The notes under the pieces: generated by a model
The model's input: the letters and a program-made list of their open reading frames with translations, nothing else
What the model was told of the DNA's origin: nothing
Databases searched by the model: none
Assembly (NCBI RefSeq): GCF_900454495.1
Contig: NZ_UGSI01000002.1
Coordinates: 744,001-808,000 of the forward strand
Length of the DNA: 64,000 nucleotides
Source: Paenibacillus macerans
GTDB lineage: Bacteria; Bacillota; Bacilli; Paenibacillales; Paenibacillaceae
Direction: 5' to 3'
Shown: piece by piece, positions 32,087-40,660 of the stretch
Position numbering within the stretch: position 1 is the first letter of the stretch
Layout: every line of letters begins with the position of its first letter
Translations under genes and position numbers: made by a program

Positions 32087-34762
32087 ATGAAGGCGGGTTT
32101 GTATGCGGTAAAGCTCATGACGGAGTGGCGGCTTTGGATCAGTTTGGATTTGCGGGTTGATTTGCTTTGGTGGGTTGTGGGAGGAAGCCGGTGGATGAGG
32201 CTGGGGGATCAGGGGGATGCAGCAGCATGCAGTGTTGTGGACGTTTTGAATGGGCAAGGGGGGCTTGAAAGACAGGGAGTGAAGAAAAAGATGGGTTTAA
32301 CCGATGGGCCGATCTTGGCCGGCGGGACCGTGGGTTCAAACGGGGTTCTGCGCGGCGCTGGATTTTCACATCATGCGGGAGCTGGACTCGGGGCCTCGGC
32401 GATATATCTGCTTTCGGACGGTTTGCCCTTGGGTTGGGCGGTGAAGCTGCGCGGCCGGTTTAAAACGCAGGAGGCGATGGACCGGTGGAATGAGAGGGAT
32501 TGGGAGGGCTTTTTAAAGCTTGGCTTGAAGCCGGAACTCGCGGCCGAAAAGAAGCTAAGCGATGATGAACGGGGGGGCGTTCGGAAAAATGCAGAACGTT
32601 TGAGTTCCTTAAGTGGAGTGAATTTGAGCAATACGCCGAGGAGAGCCGGGGAAAAGGATTTGAATTTGACGGGAAATCATGGCTGGTTATGGAGAGGGGA
32701 GGCGGGCTTGACTCCGCTAGGTCTCAGGTTGTTGGAAAGCGTGCCTGGAGGCGGTGAAAACGCAAAGGCATGGCGGGATAGCAAGCGGGGATGGAAGGAT
32801 AACCGGGATAACAAGCTTTTTTTAAGTCAGGCCGATTCGGTGGAGAGGGAGTGGCTTGCCGCAGGGGAAGCGTGGCTTGTGCACACGCTTGAGGAGGCGC
32901 GGCGGCTTGCGGACGCGCTCGCGGGCAGGTCGCTGCTGGAAGCGGAGCTCCAGCAGCTGCTGGCGGAGCGCCTGCCGGGCCTTGCGCCGGCATGGCGCTC
33001 CGCCGCCCAGCTCGCGCACCTGCAGGGGCGCGTGCGGTTCACCTCGGGCGTGGGCGGGACAAGCCGCGCCCGAGGTGAAGCGGGCCCGCGCTGGCGCCGG
33101 GCCCGGGCGGGCCACCGCTGCCGGCGCTGCGGCAGCGAAGTGCACCGCCGCACGCCCTGCGGGGCGTGCGGCTCCCGCGGCTGCGCCTACTGCGAGGCCT
33201 GCCTCGCGCTGGGGCGCAGCCGCTCTTGTGCGCTGCTGCTTCGCGGCAGCGCTGGCGCCGAGCCGCCCGCGGCGCCGCAGGCGGCGGGCGGCTCGGCCGT
33301 GGCCCCCGCCGCGTCCCTGCTGGACCGGTGGGGGCTGAGCCCCGCGCAGCGCAGCGCGGCGGGGCAGGCGCTGCGCTTTCTATCGCAGCCGCACAAGCCC
33401 TTGCCGCAGTCGCACAAGCTCTTAACGCAGTCGCACGAGCCCTTGGCGCAGCTGCCCAAGCCCATGACGCAGTCGCACAAGCCCTTGCCGCAGTCGCACA
33501 AGCTCTTAACGGAGGCGCACAAGCTCTTGCCGCAGTCGTACAAGCTCTTGCCGCAGTCGTACAAGCTCTTGCCGCAGTCGTACAAGCTTTTGCCGCATCC
33601 GCCCGAGCCTTTGACGCAACTGCCCGGGCCCTTGGCGCATTCGCCTGAGCCCCCGGCGGAGCAGGCTTTGGCCAACCCGCCCGGGCAACCTGCCGTCCCC
33701 CGCTCCGCACCCTTTGCCCGGCTTTTGCGCCTGTTGCCCTTCGGCAGGCCGGCGGATGCCCGGCCTCCCCGGTTTTTGCTGTGGGCCGTGACCGGGGCCG
33801 GCAAGACGGAGATGATTTTTCCGCTGTTGCGTTACGTGTTGGACCAAGGAGGGCGAGCGCTGGTCGCCACGCCCCGCCGGGACGTGGTGCTTGAACTGGC
33901 GCCGCGGGTGGCCAAAGTTTTTCCCGATGTGCCCATGGCGGTGCTGTATGGCGGGAGCGAGCAGCGCTGGGAAGAGGCCAGGTTGTTTATTTCCACGACC
34001 CATCAATTGATGCGTTTTTACGAGGCCTTCGATTTGGTTATCATCGATGAACTCGACGCGTTTCCGTATCATAACGACCCGATGTTGGAATTTGCCGCAG
34101 AGGCGGCCTGCAAAAGAGACGGACGGTTCATTTTTTTGTCCGCCACGCCGCCCCCGGCCATGCAGCGGGAAATTCGCGCCGGAAGGCTGCCTCATGCCAA
34201 AGTGCCGGCCCGTTTCCACGGCCATCCGCTCCCGGTTCCGGTTCGGATTGCGATGGACCCGGTCGGGACCTGTCTGCGCCGCCGCTCCCTTCCGCGCAGC
34301 TTGCTTTGGCCCCTGGAGGAATCGGTCCGCCGCGGCGCGCAAATTTTTATGTTCGTCACCCGCATCCGGCAGATCGAGCCGCTTACGGGGCTGCTCCGGG
34401 GCTGTTTTCCCGGACTGCCGCTTGCGGGAACCTCTTCCCAGGACCAGGAAAGGAATCGGAAGGTGCTGGAGTTCCGCGAAGGAAAAATCAGGCTGTTGGT
34501 GACCACGACGATTTTGGAGCGCGGCGTTACGGTGCCGCGAAGCGATGTATACATATTGGATGCGGACAGCGACCTGTTCGATGAAGCATCCCTCGTGCAG
34601 ATGGCCGGACGGGCGGGGCGCTCAAAGGATGACCCGAACGGGACGGTGATCTTCGCCTCGCATGAATGGACGAAGTCCCAGCGCGGAGCTCTGCGGCAAA
34701 TTCGCTGGATGAACAAGGCCGCGCTAAGGGGCGGTTTTTTGAAACAAAAGGAGGTAGTCTAA
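32087..34762 (+). CDS. comFA: Competence helicase ComFA with an internal minisatellite
   Basis: DEAD-box-type ATPase that helps pull single-stranded DNA into the cell during transformation. It is about 890 aa, nearly twice the Bacillus length. Residues 1-340 are an extended, poorly conserved N-terminal region; 344-381 hold a Cys-rich zinc finger of the CxxC type typical of ComFA; about 433-524 are thirteen heptapeptide repeats (QSHKLLP-like); and about 560-885 form the helicase core with AVTGAGKTE (Walker A), IDELDAFP (motif II), SATPP (III) and QMAGRAGR (VI). I use the ATG after GGAGAGGTGG. The gene is strongly GC-rich between 32.9 and 33.7 kb, unlike its surroundings. comFC follows immediately. 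Confidence 0.88.
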   Translation: MKAGLYAVKLMTEWRLWISLDLRVDLLWWVVGGSRWMRLGDQGDAAACSVVDVLNGQGGLERQGVKKKMGLTDGPILAGGTVGSNGVLRGAGFSHHAGAGLGASAIYLLSDGLPLGWAVKLRGRFKTQEAMDRWNERDWEGFLKLGLKPELAAEKKLSDDERGGVRKNAERLSSLSGVNLSNTPRRAGEKDLNLTGNHGWLWRGEAGLTPLGLRLLESVPGGGENAKAWRDSKRGWKDNRDNKLFLSQADSVEREWLAAGEAWLVHTLEEARRLADALAGRSLLEAELQQLLAERLPGLAPAWRSAAQLAHLQGRVRFTSGVGGTSRARGEAGPRWRRARAGHRCRRCGSEVHRRTPCGACGSRGCAYCEACLALGRSRSCALLLRGSAGAEPPAAPQAAGGSAVAPAASLLDRWGLSPAQRSAAGQALRFLSQPHKPLPQSHKLLTQSHEPLAQLPKPMTQSHKPLPQSHKLLTEAHKLLPQSYKLLPQSYKLLPQSYKLLPHPPEPLTQLPGPLAHSPEPPAEQALANPPGQPAVPRSAPFARLLRLLPFGRPADARPPRFLLWAVTGAGKTEMIFPLLRYVLDQGGRALVATPRRDVVLELAPRVAKVFPDVPMAVLYGGSEQRWEEARLFISTTHQLMRFYEAFDLVIIDELDAFPYHNDPMLEFAAEAACKRDGRFIFLSATPPPAMQREIRAGRLPHAKVPARFHGHPLPVPVRIAMDPVGTCLRRRSLPRSLLWPLEESVRRGAQIFMFVTRIRQIEPLTGLLRGCFPGLPLAGTSSQDQERNRKVLEFREGKIRLLVTTTILERGVTVPRSDVYILDADSDLFDEASLVQMAGRAGRSKDDPNGTVIFASHEWTKSQRGALRQIRWMNKAALRGGFLKQKEVV
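33386..33658 (+). repeat. 21-bp coding minisatellite in comFA
   Basis: Thirteen tandem 21-bp units, each encoding seven residues. Three consecutive central units (QSYKLLP) are nearly identical at the DNA level, while the outer units diverge (QLPKPMT, HSPEPPA). All keep the reading frame. It lies between the zinc finger and the helicase core. Confidence 0.85.
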
Positions 34763-35854
34763 ATGACGAAGTCATCCCAAAGTTTGGCGGTTCGGGGGCC
34801 CCGCAGAAGAAGACGGAGCGGGACGCGGGCCTATGCGGCGGGCGGCAGGCTCCGCTTGCCGTCGCCAGGAGTTCAATACGCTTTAACGGAGGGGAACTCC
34901 CCTTTGGCGGGAGTGTTCTCCTCGCTGCATACCCTGCTTGCTCCTCCGGGAATTCCGTGCTTAACCTGCGGCAAGACGATTTCCGACCGCGTTCGGGGTT
35001 ATCCGGAAATCTGCATGTCCTGCTACCTTTCGATTCCTTGGATCAAGCAAATCCGCTGCCGGTTTTGCGGGCGGCCCGTGGGCTGTCCGGATTGCAGCAG
35101 ACCGGAACGTTCGCATTCCAGTTTTGTGATGAACCGCAGCGCGGTAAGCTATAACGCGGTAATGCGCGAATGGTTAGCCCAGTATAAATTCAGAGGAAAT
35201 GAATCTTATGGGGCGGTGCTTGCCAGAATGACGGCTCAAGCATACAGGGCGATGTTGCGGGAGTTGGAAGAAGCTTATGGCTTTGGGCGTTTCCGGTTTG
35301 ATGCCGTTACCTATGTGCCGGTCAGCGGCGACCGCATGCAGGAACGGGGATTTAACCAGGCCAAGCGCCTGGCCTACGGCGTTGCCGCAGCCGGACGTCT
35401 TCCGCTGCTTAGTTTGGTGGAGCGCTCCCGGCATACCGAAAAACAAAGCTTTAAAAGCCGCTGGGAACGGCTGCGGGATTTGCATGACGTTTTTCAGCCG
35501 GACATTCACGGGGCACAGCAGCTGTCGGCGGCTCTGGCGGCCGCCAGCCGGAAGCGAAGCGGTTTTTCCCTTCTTGCTGACCGCTGGTTTGGTAAAACCG
35601 CCCCCGTCGGGCATGTCGCCGAGTCCGGTGTAACGAGGACGGGGCAGCATTCCGTTTCATCGGCCTTTACTTTCCCGGATGCGACAGCCATCAAGTTTGC
35701 CGATCCTCCTGCGCCTCCCGTGCGCATTGTTCTGATCGATGATGTTTATACGACAGGCAGCACCGTGGAATCATGCTCCAAGGCGCTGCATGATATTTGC
35801 GGGCGGTTGGGGCGCCGGGCGGAGGTTTACAGTTTGACATGGGCCCGTTCCTGA
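34763..35854 (+). CDS. comFC: ComF-family protein (phosphoribosyltransferase-like)
   Basis: A 363-aa late competence protein. Residues about 65-110 carry two CxxC pairs (CLTCGK, CMSC, CRFCGRPVGCPDC), a zinc ribbon typical of ComFC. The C-terminal half is a type I phosphoribosyltransferase fold ending in the PRPP-binding signature VRIVLIDDVYTTGST. An insertion of about 60 residues sits before this motif. The start is ATG after AAAGGAGGT, one base after comFA stops. ComFC is required for full transformability in Bacillus; its biochemical role is not settled. Basic N-terminal residues (RRRRR) are unusual. Confidence 0.9.
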   Translation: MTKSSQSLAVRGPRRRRRSGTRAYAAGGRLRLPSPGVQYALTEGNSPLAGVFSSLHTLLAPPGIPCLTCGKTISDRVRGYPEICMSCYLSIPWIKQIRCRFCGRPVGCPDCSRPERSHSSFVMNRSAVSYNAVMREWLAQYKFRGNESYGAVLARMTAQAYRAMLRELEEAYGFGRFRFDAVTYVPVSGDRMQERGFNQAKRLAYGVAAAGRLPLLSLVERSRHTEKQSFKSRWERLRDLHDVFQPDIHGAQQLSAALAAASRKRSGFSLLADRWFGKTAPVGHVAESGVTRTGQHSVSSAFTFPDATAIKFADPPAPPVRIVLIDDVYTTGSTVESCSKALHDICGRLGRRAEVYSLTWARS

Positions 35855-35866
35855 TTCTTACATTTT

Positions 35867-35895
35867 TTGGGCGATCCTTATGTAAAAGATATAGA
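35867..35895 (+). promoter_or_regulatory. SigA-type promoter of yvyF
   Basis: TTGGGC, 17 bases, TATAGA, 64 bases before the yvyF start codon. Confidence 0.5.
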
Positions 35896-35958
35896 CGAAT
35901 CCCCCTCGAATAGAGTAATCTAACATTATATAGATGTTATGTGAAGGGACGATTAAGC

Positions 35959-36381
35959 ATGGGTATGAATCTTGGGAATTGTCCGCGTTGTGGGAGATTG
36001 TTTGCCAATAATTTCAGAGACATCTGCCCCTCTTGCATTAAGGAGATCGAAGAGGAGTACGAGAAGTGCCTGGATTATTTACGTGAGGAGAAGTTGGCTA
36101 CAATTCAGGAGGTCCACGAGGCAACGGGCGTTTCGATCCGGCAAATTACCAAGTTCATCAAGGAAGGACGCATTTCGGTCGCCAACAACCCGAATATGAT
36201 GTATCCTTGCGAGGTATGCGGGGTGCTGATTCGGCAAGGCAATATGTGCGATTCCTGCCGTACCCGTTTGACTCGCGATTTAACAGCCGCTACTAGAGAT
36301 GATGCGCCAAAAACGGCCGGCTTAAACGAAAGAACCGGACAAGGAGCCTACAACGCCATCGACAAATTCCGTAATCCGTAA
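35959..36381 (+). CDS. yvyF: YvyF-family flagellar operon protein
   Basis: A 140-aa protein of the TIGR03826 (YvyF) family, which opens the flgM-flgN operon in Bacillus. Residues about 8-26 have a CPRCGRLF...CPSC zinc ribbon; 45-75 contain a MerR/excisionase-like helix-turn-helix (TIQEVHEATGVSIRQITKFI, then EGRISV); a second CEVCGVLI...CDSC ribbon follows at about 83-105. The start is the ATG nine bases after GAAGGGA; the upstream GTG overlaps that site. Regulatory function is likely but unproven. Between it and flgM lie two promoters and a terminator. Confidence 0.9.
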   Translation: MGMNLGNCPRCGRLFANNFRDICPSCIKEIEEEYEKCLDYLREEKLATIQEVHEATGVSIRQITKFIKEGRISVANNPNMMYPCEVCGVLIRQGNMCDSCRTRLTRDLTAATRDDAPKTAGLNERTGQGAYNAIDKFRNP

Positions 36382-36411
36382 TCGACAAAAAGACCGTCGG
36401 TTCGGTATAAT
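36382..36411 (+). promoter_or_regulatory. SigA-type promoter between yvyF and flgM
   Basis: TCGACA, 18 bases, TATAAT, immediately after the yvyF stop. Transcripts from here run into the terminator at 36458-36491. Confidence 0.6.
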
Positions 36412-36438
36412 ATTCTTTATAAACCAATAGTTCGCTAT

Positions 36439-36465
36439 TAAAAATGATTCAAACGCCGCCGATAA
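36439..36465 (+). promoter_or_regulatory. SigD promoter of flgM
   Basis: TAAA (36439-36442), exactly 15 bases, GCCGATAA (36458-36465). The predicted start lies at about 36472, inside the loop of the overlapping terminator hairpin. Confidence 0.8.
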
Positions 36466-36491
36466 ACTTAGTAAAGATTATCGGCTTTTTT
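36458..36491 (+). terminator. Terminator overlapping the flgM SigD -10 element
   Basis: GCCGATA (36458-36464) pairs with TATCGGC (36479-36485), followed by TTTTTT. The left arm is the SigD -10 box itself, so only transcripts begun upstream can form the hairpin. Confidence 0.75.
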
Positions 36492-36514
36492 ATTTGGAAA
36501 GAAAGGTGGAGCCC

Positions 36515-36802
36515 ATGAAAATCAATGAAACCGGACGGGCCGGAGCCATTAACAATTATCAACGCCAACTGGATTCCCAGCGTAAAGATACAGACAGTAG
36601 AGCACGCCGCAAGGACGAACTTTCTATTTCCGAGGAGGCCAAAGAGCTTCTCAAGGCGCAGGAGGAAGGCACGGACGCGGAACGCGCCAAAAGAATCGAG
36701 GATTTGAGATCGCAGGTGTCCGCGGGAACGTACCAGGTAGACGCCAAGAAACTGGCGGAGAAGCTCGTTCCGTACTTCAAATCTTTTTTCAATGATAATT
36801 AG
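36515..36802 (+). CDS. flgM: Anti-sigma-D factor FlgM
   Basis: Negative regulator that binds SigD until the hook is finished. The 95-aa protein is Lys/Glu-rich and largely disordered, with the family C-terminal pattern RAKRIEDLRSQVSAGTYQVD followed by ALAEKLVPYF-type helix. The ATG at 36515 has AAGGTGGAG seven bases upstream; the frame upstream of it has no support. It is driven from a SigD promoter, giving the expected negative feedback, and is the first gene of the flgM-flgN-flgK-flgL run. Confidence 0.92.
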   Translation: MKINETGRAGAINNYQRQLDSQRKDTDSRARRKDELSISEEAKELLKAQEEGTDAERAKRIEDLRSQVSAGTYQVDAKKLAEKLVPYFKSFFNDN

Positions 36803-36811
36803 GGGGCGGCT

Positions 36812-37312
36812 ATGTCAGTTCAGTTAATCATCGGCAGCTTGTCGCAAATGGATGCGCAGCAATCGGCTTTATTGGAAATGATGCTGCAAAAAAAACAGGC
36901 TATATTAGACCGTGACTTTGATGGATTGGTACGCATCTTGTCGCGTGAATCCAAAATGCTGAAATCGATTGAAGAGCTGGAACAGCAGCTTCTAACGGTT
37001 GCCCAGACGTTTTTGCAGTCCAAGGGAATCAAATCAAAACTGAACTTGACGATTACGGAAATATCAAGACTCGTCTTTGACCCCGAAGAGAAACGAATGC
37101 TGATGGAGTTAAAGGAGAAACTGGAGGGCCGTTTGGCTGAGGTGAAACGGGTGAACGCGCTGAATCAGGAATTGATTAAGCAGAATCTTTCGTTTATCGA
37201 TTTTTCCTTGAATTTAATGATCGGCAACGAAGACGATGATACAACCTATTCGCCGCCGACGGGACAGGACAGAAAATCCGCGACCCGAAGAATGTTTGAT
37301 ACAAGAGCTTGA
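36812..37312 (+). CDS. flgN: Flagellar export chaperone FlgN
   Basis: A 166-aa coiled-coil protein that keeps FlgK and FlgL export-competent in the cytosol; the next genes encode these clients. The chain is predicted almost wholly helical, with three heptad-rich helices (about 5-60, 70-85, 90-135) and a flexible polar tail. The start is ATG after GGGGGCGG, ten bases after flgM. Identity rests on fold, length and order; sequence similarity in this family is always weak. Confidence 0.85.
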   Translation: MSVQLIIGSLSQMDAQQSALLEMMLQKKQAILDRDFDGLVRILSRESKMLKSIEELEQQLLTVAQTFLQSKGIKSKLNLTITEISRLVFDPEEKRMLMELKEKLEGRLAEVKRVNALNQELIKQNLSFIDFSLNLMIGNEDDDTTYSPPTGQDRKSATRRMFDTRA

Positions 37313-37345
37313 TCCATATATAACGCGTAGAGGAGATGGGACAAA

Positions 37346-38917
37346 ATGACCTCCACTTTTCATGGAATAGAGACCAGCAAGCGAGCCCTTTTCGTAAATA
37401 CCACTTCGATGCAAACGTTAGGGCACAACATAGCTAATGCCAATACTGAAGGTTATTCCAGGCAACGCGTGAATCTTACCGAAGCCGACCCGATTTGGGC
37501 TATGGGGATGACGAAGAGCCAGCAGCCCGGGCAATTGGGCACCGGGGTTGAGTACACCAGTATTACTCGGGTAAGGGACAGCTTTCTGGATGTCCAATAC
37601 CGCCGGGAGAACCAACTGCTTGGCTCCTGGGAAGTACTGAATTCGACGATGACGTCCATTCAGAATATTCTGAACGAGCCTTCGGGCAGCGGACTTAGCG
37701 CGGTGATGGACGATTTCTGGAATTCCTGGGAGACCTTGAACCGCGATCCCTCCCTCCTTAGCGCGCGTGTAGCCGTGGCCGGGGCCGCCAGCAACCTGGT
37801 GGATACGCTGAAGCATATCAGCGAATCGCTGACCAATTTATCGACCGATGTGAATTCCAACATAGACAAGAAGGTCCAGGAAGCCAACAATATCGTGGAA
37901 AATATCGCGAGATTGAATGTGCTGATCCGCGATAACGAAAGCTTTGGCGACAATGCCAACGACTACCGCGACCAGCGGGATTTGCTGCTCGATAAGTTGT
38001 CGACGATCGTTGACGTTCAGTTTACCGAGGATGAAAACGGTATGGTCAGCATTACGTCCGCAGGCGTCAATGTTTTGGACGGAGAAGCGGTGACCCCTTT
38101 GACTGCGGCTAACGCCACCACGGCAACGGCTGGTCAACTGTATGGATACGTTCAATCGCTGCAGGAAACCGATACGATCCGCAACCAGTTGAACGGTTTG
38201 GTCAGCACGCTTGTGACAGGGGATATTAAAGTCACTTTAAGCAATGGTTACATCGCTTCCAGTGATATTGTCGCTTTGAACGATGTAACGGTGGAAGGCA
38301 TGGGGACGGTTGTTGCCGGCACCACGATACCTGCGGGCTCCAAGATCACTTCTTCCATGGATATCATGGTGAAAGGCTTTAACGGACTTCATCAACTGGG
38401 TTACACGCTTACCGAGCCTACTTCTTCGGGAATTCCCTTTTTCGTATCCAACGGCGGGGCGTTTTCGATTGACAATATTCAAGTGAATCCGGCAATTCTT
38501 GCCGATACCAATAAAATTGCCGCTTCCTCACAGTATGAGGTAAAAGATGGAGTAAACAAAGTTATCCGCGGGAACAGCGACATTGCGAATGCCATTGCCA
38601 GCTTGCGGGACGGTCTCTTTACTTTCCCTAACGCGCTTACTTCTTTGTCGCAGGGGACAACGGACGACTACTTCCGGGCATTGACCGCCGACTTGGGGAT
38701 CCGCGCCAGCAATACGGAAAGGAACTACGAGAATCAACAAACGATGACGGACAATCTGCAAATCCAACGCCAATCTGTCAGCGGCGTCTCGATGGACGAA
38801 GAATTGGCTGACATGATTCGATTCCAACAAGCCTACAATGCCGCAGCGCGCAATATGACCACGGTGGACGAAATGCTCGACCGGGTCATCAACCAAATGG
38901 GCCGGGTAGGTTTATAA
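37346..38917 (+). CDS. flgK: Flagellar hook-associated protein 1, FlgK
   Basis: Hook-filament junction protein, exported by the flagellar type III system. At 523 aa it is in the usual range. The N-terminal D0 helix has the rod/hook signature MQTLGHNIANANTEGYSRQRVNL (residues about 19-41, beginning SMQTLGHNIAN), and the C-terminal D0 segment reads VDEMLDRVINQMGRVG. The middle is the variable exposed domain. It is followed by flgL after 41 bases and shares the SigD-driven operon. No signal peptide, as expected. Confidence 0.95.
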   Translation: MTSTFHGIETSKRALFVNTTSMQTLGHNIANANTEGYSRQRVNLTEADPIWAMGMTKSQQPGQLGTGVEYTSITRVRDSFLDVQYRRENQLLGSWEVLNSTMTSIQNILNEPSGSGLSAVMDDFWNSWETLNRDPSLLSARVAVAGAASNLVDTLKHISESLTNLSTDVNSNIDKKVQEANNIVENIARLNVLIRDNESFGDNANDYRDQRDLLLDKLSTIVDVQFTEDENGMVSITSAGVNVLDGEAVTPLTAANATTATAGQLYGYVQSLQETDTIRNQLNGLVSTLVTGDIKVTLSNGYIASSDIVALNDVTVEGMGTVVAGTTIPAGSKITSSMDIMVKGFNGLHQLGYTLTEPTSSGIPFFVSNGGAFSIDNIQVNPAILADTNKIAASSQYEVKDGVNKVIRGNSDIANAIASLRDGLFTFPNALTSLSQGTTDDYFRALTADLGIRASNTERNYENQQTMTDNLQIQRQSVSGVSMDEELADMIRFQQAYNAAARNMTTVDEMLDRVINQMGRVGL

Positions 38918-38958
38918 CATAGATAGCTTAGCTTTGGATTTATAGGGAGGTTTATGGA

Positions 38959-39846
38959 ATGCGTGTAACAGGTATGATGCAGAACTTGCAGCTGTTAAAA
39001 AACGTGAGAAATATCAACACGGCGATGATGACCGGCCAACAGCAGCTGGCAACCGGGCAAAAAATCAGCAAACCGAGCGACGATCCGATCGGAACCGGTT
39101 ATCAAATGCGATACGATACCGACTTGGCGCGGAGCCAGGAGTTTTTGACGAATGCGCAGACAGGCACGGAGATTTTGAAGACGATGGATTCTTTGCTGCA
39201 GCAGGCATCGGATGTGCTGAAGCGTGCGCGTACCTTGGCGCTTCAAGGGGCCAACGGGACTTTGGATTTACAGCAAAGACAAACGATCTCATCGGAAATC
39301 AAACAGTTAAAGGAACAAATGGTTACTATCGGTAATAGCACCTTTAACGGTAGATACCTGTTTAACGGGCAGAAAACGGATCAGGCTCCCTATACCGTAG
39401 ATGGAGCGGCTAACGCAGAAACGGATCCGGGATTGTTTTATCTTAACGTAAGCCCGTCCGTAAAGGTGCCGGTAAGCATTACCGGCGAAGTTGTATTCGG
39501 AGAAGCCGGAACAAATAATGTCTTTAAGGTTCTGGACGATCTGGCGAATGCGCTCGATACCAATAATGAGGCCGGAATTCAGGCGGCCATCGATAATATC
39601 GACGTTGTTTCCGACCGCATTAATGTCAGTTGGTCGGAGATAGGTGCGCGAATGAACCGGTTTGATCTAATGATCAACCGGATTCAGGATGAACAGGTAA
39701 ATATAAAGGAACAACGATCAAACGTCGCCGACGTAAATTATCCGGAAGCAATCGTGGATTTGAAGATGAAAGAAAATGTACTTCAAGCAGCTTTGTCCAC
39801 GGGAGCGAGAATTATGCAGACGTCGCTGGTTGACTTCCTGCGATGA
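38959..39846 (+). CDS. flgL: Flagellar hook-associated protein 3, FlgL
   Basis: Second junction protein, 295 aa. The N-terminal flagellin-like D0/D1 helices contain the diagnostic ATGQKISKPSDDPIGTGY region (about residues 32-50), and the C-terminal helix ends SLVDFLR. GGGAGG lies ten bases before the ATG. Its stop overlaps the next ATG by four bases (ATGA), coupling it to the yviE-like gene. Confidence 0.95.
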   Translation: MRVTGMMQNLQLLKNVRNINTAMMTGQQQLATGQKISKPSDDPIGTGYQMRYDTDLARSQEFLTNAQTGTEILKTMDSLLQQASDVLKRARTLALQGANGTLDLQQRQTISSEIKQLKEQMVTIGNSTFNGRYLFNGQKTDQAPYTVDGAANAETDPGLFYLNVSPSVKVPVSITGEVVFGEAGTNNVFKVLDDLANALDTNNEAGIQAAIDNIDVVSDRINVSWSEIGARMNRFDLMINRIQDEQVNIKEQRSNVADVNYPEAIVDLKMKENVLQAALSTGARIMQTSLVDFLR

Positions 39847-40235
39847 TTAGCGCCATCCTGCCAAATGACTGGGGGAAGTATAGACCGGCGGAAATTAACG
39901 TTCGCCTAACTCCTCCCGAATTGGAAACCGATTGGACAGGCGTTTATGATGATTTGGATCTGAAACGTCCACGTTCACTTGCGAGGGAATTAGACGGACA
40001 AGCTCAGGCGGCGATATTAAGGGATATTGCTTCCAAGGCTCAGGAAGGTGACCGGGTGGCCAATATTTCCTCGGGCGAAAAAAACGTGTTCGGTCACATT
40101 GCCCACGAAAGATACATGCGAAAGGGACAAAAGGAAGTGACGATCGAAGCTCTTCCAAAGCAGGGAGTGATTATCGACTTCCGGATTTATCCCCCAGAAA
40201 TTCAAGTTGATCCGAGAGGAGCACTTCCAAAATGA
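39843..40235 (+). CDS. DUF6470 (YviE-like) flagellar-locus protein, short form
   Basis: A 130-aa protein between flgL and fliW, the position of yviE in Bacillus. The kept part has the family core: DLDLKRPRSLARELDGQ, the helix IASKAQEGDRVANI, and the C-terminal DFRIYPPEIQVD strand. Typical members are about 180-190 aa; roughly 50-60 N-terminal residues are missing, though the start overlaps flgL precisely. Function unknown; conservation of the site suggests a link to filament assembly. Confidence 0.75.
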   Translation: MISAILPNDWGKYRPAEINVRLTPPELETDWTGVYDDLDLKRPRSLARELDGQAQAAILRDIASKAQEGDRVANISSGEKNVFGHIAHERYMRKGQKEVTIEALPKQGVIIDFRIYPPEIQVDPRGALPK

Positions 40236-40660
40236 TGCAGATTCATAGTGAGACATACGGGGTGCTTGAAGTTAAGGAAGAGCAGATTTACTCCTTCGAA
40301 CCTGGAATTTTGGGCATTCCTGAAATCAAGCAGTATGCGTTGCTTCCTATGCAGGACACTCCTTTCTATGTATTGCATTCTTTAGAGGATGAAGTCAGTT
40401 TTATTTTACTACCTTCTCATCAGGTGGTTGAAAATTACAGCTTTCGCATTCCGGAAGAAATCGTGGACTCGCTGGAACTTTCATCACCGGATGATGTGGG
40501 CGTGATGCTTATCGTCAATGTCCAGTCGAGCGAACTGTTTGTAAATCTGATGGCTCCGGTCCTTCTTGCTCCGAATTCGCATAAAGGATGCCAGTATATT
40601 ATCAAGGATCAGGAGTTTCCGATCCGGCATCCCCTTCTTATACAAAAAGGAGGCGTGTAG
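40232..40660 (+). CDS. fliW: Flagellar assembly factor FliW
   Basis: A 142-aa beta-barrel protein that binds either flagellin or CsrA. When flagellin is exported FliW is released and sequesters CsrA, relieving repression of hag. The family core IYSFEPGILGIPEIKQY (about residues 19-35) and the acidic VNVQSSELFVNLMAPVL segment are clear. The start overlaps the preceding stop, and csrA begins on the base after its stop codon, a near-universal fliW-csrA pair. Confidence 0.95.
   Translation: MMQIHSETYGVLEVKEEQIYSFEPGILGIPEIKQYALLPMQDTPFYVLHSLEDEVSFILLPSHQVVENYSFRIPEEIVDSLELSSPDDVGVMLIVNVQSSELFVNLMAPVLLAPNSHKGCQYIIKDQEFPIRHPLLIQKGGV

Noticed and set aside
33039..33804. Long overlapping frames on both strands around the comFA repeat
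   Set aside because: High GC and the 21-bp repeat keep all frames open; their products are Ala/Arg- or Cys/Gly-rich nonsense. Only the ComFA frame has motifs.
35867..35940. SigD promoter upstream of yvyF
   Set aside because: A TAAA is present, but no GCCGATAA-like -10 at the right distance; the SigA reading fits better.
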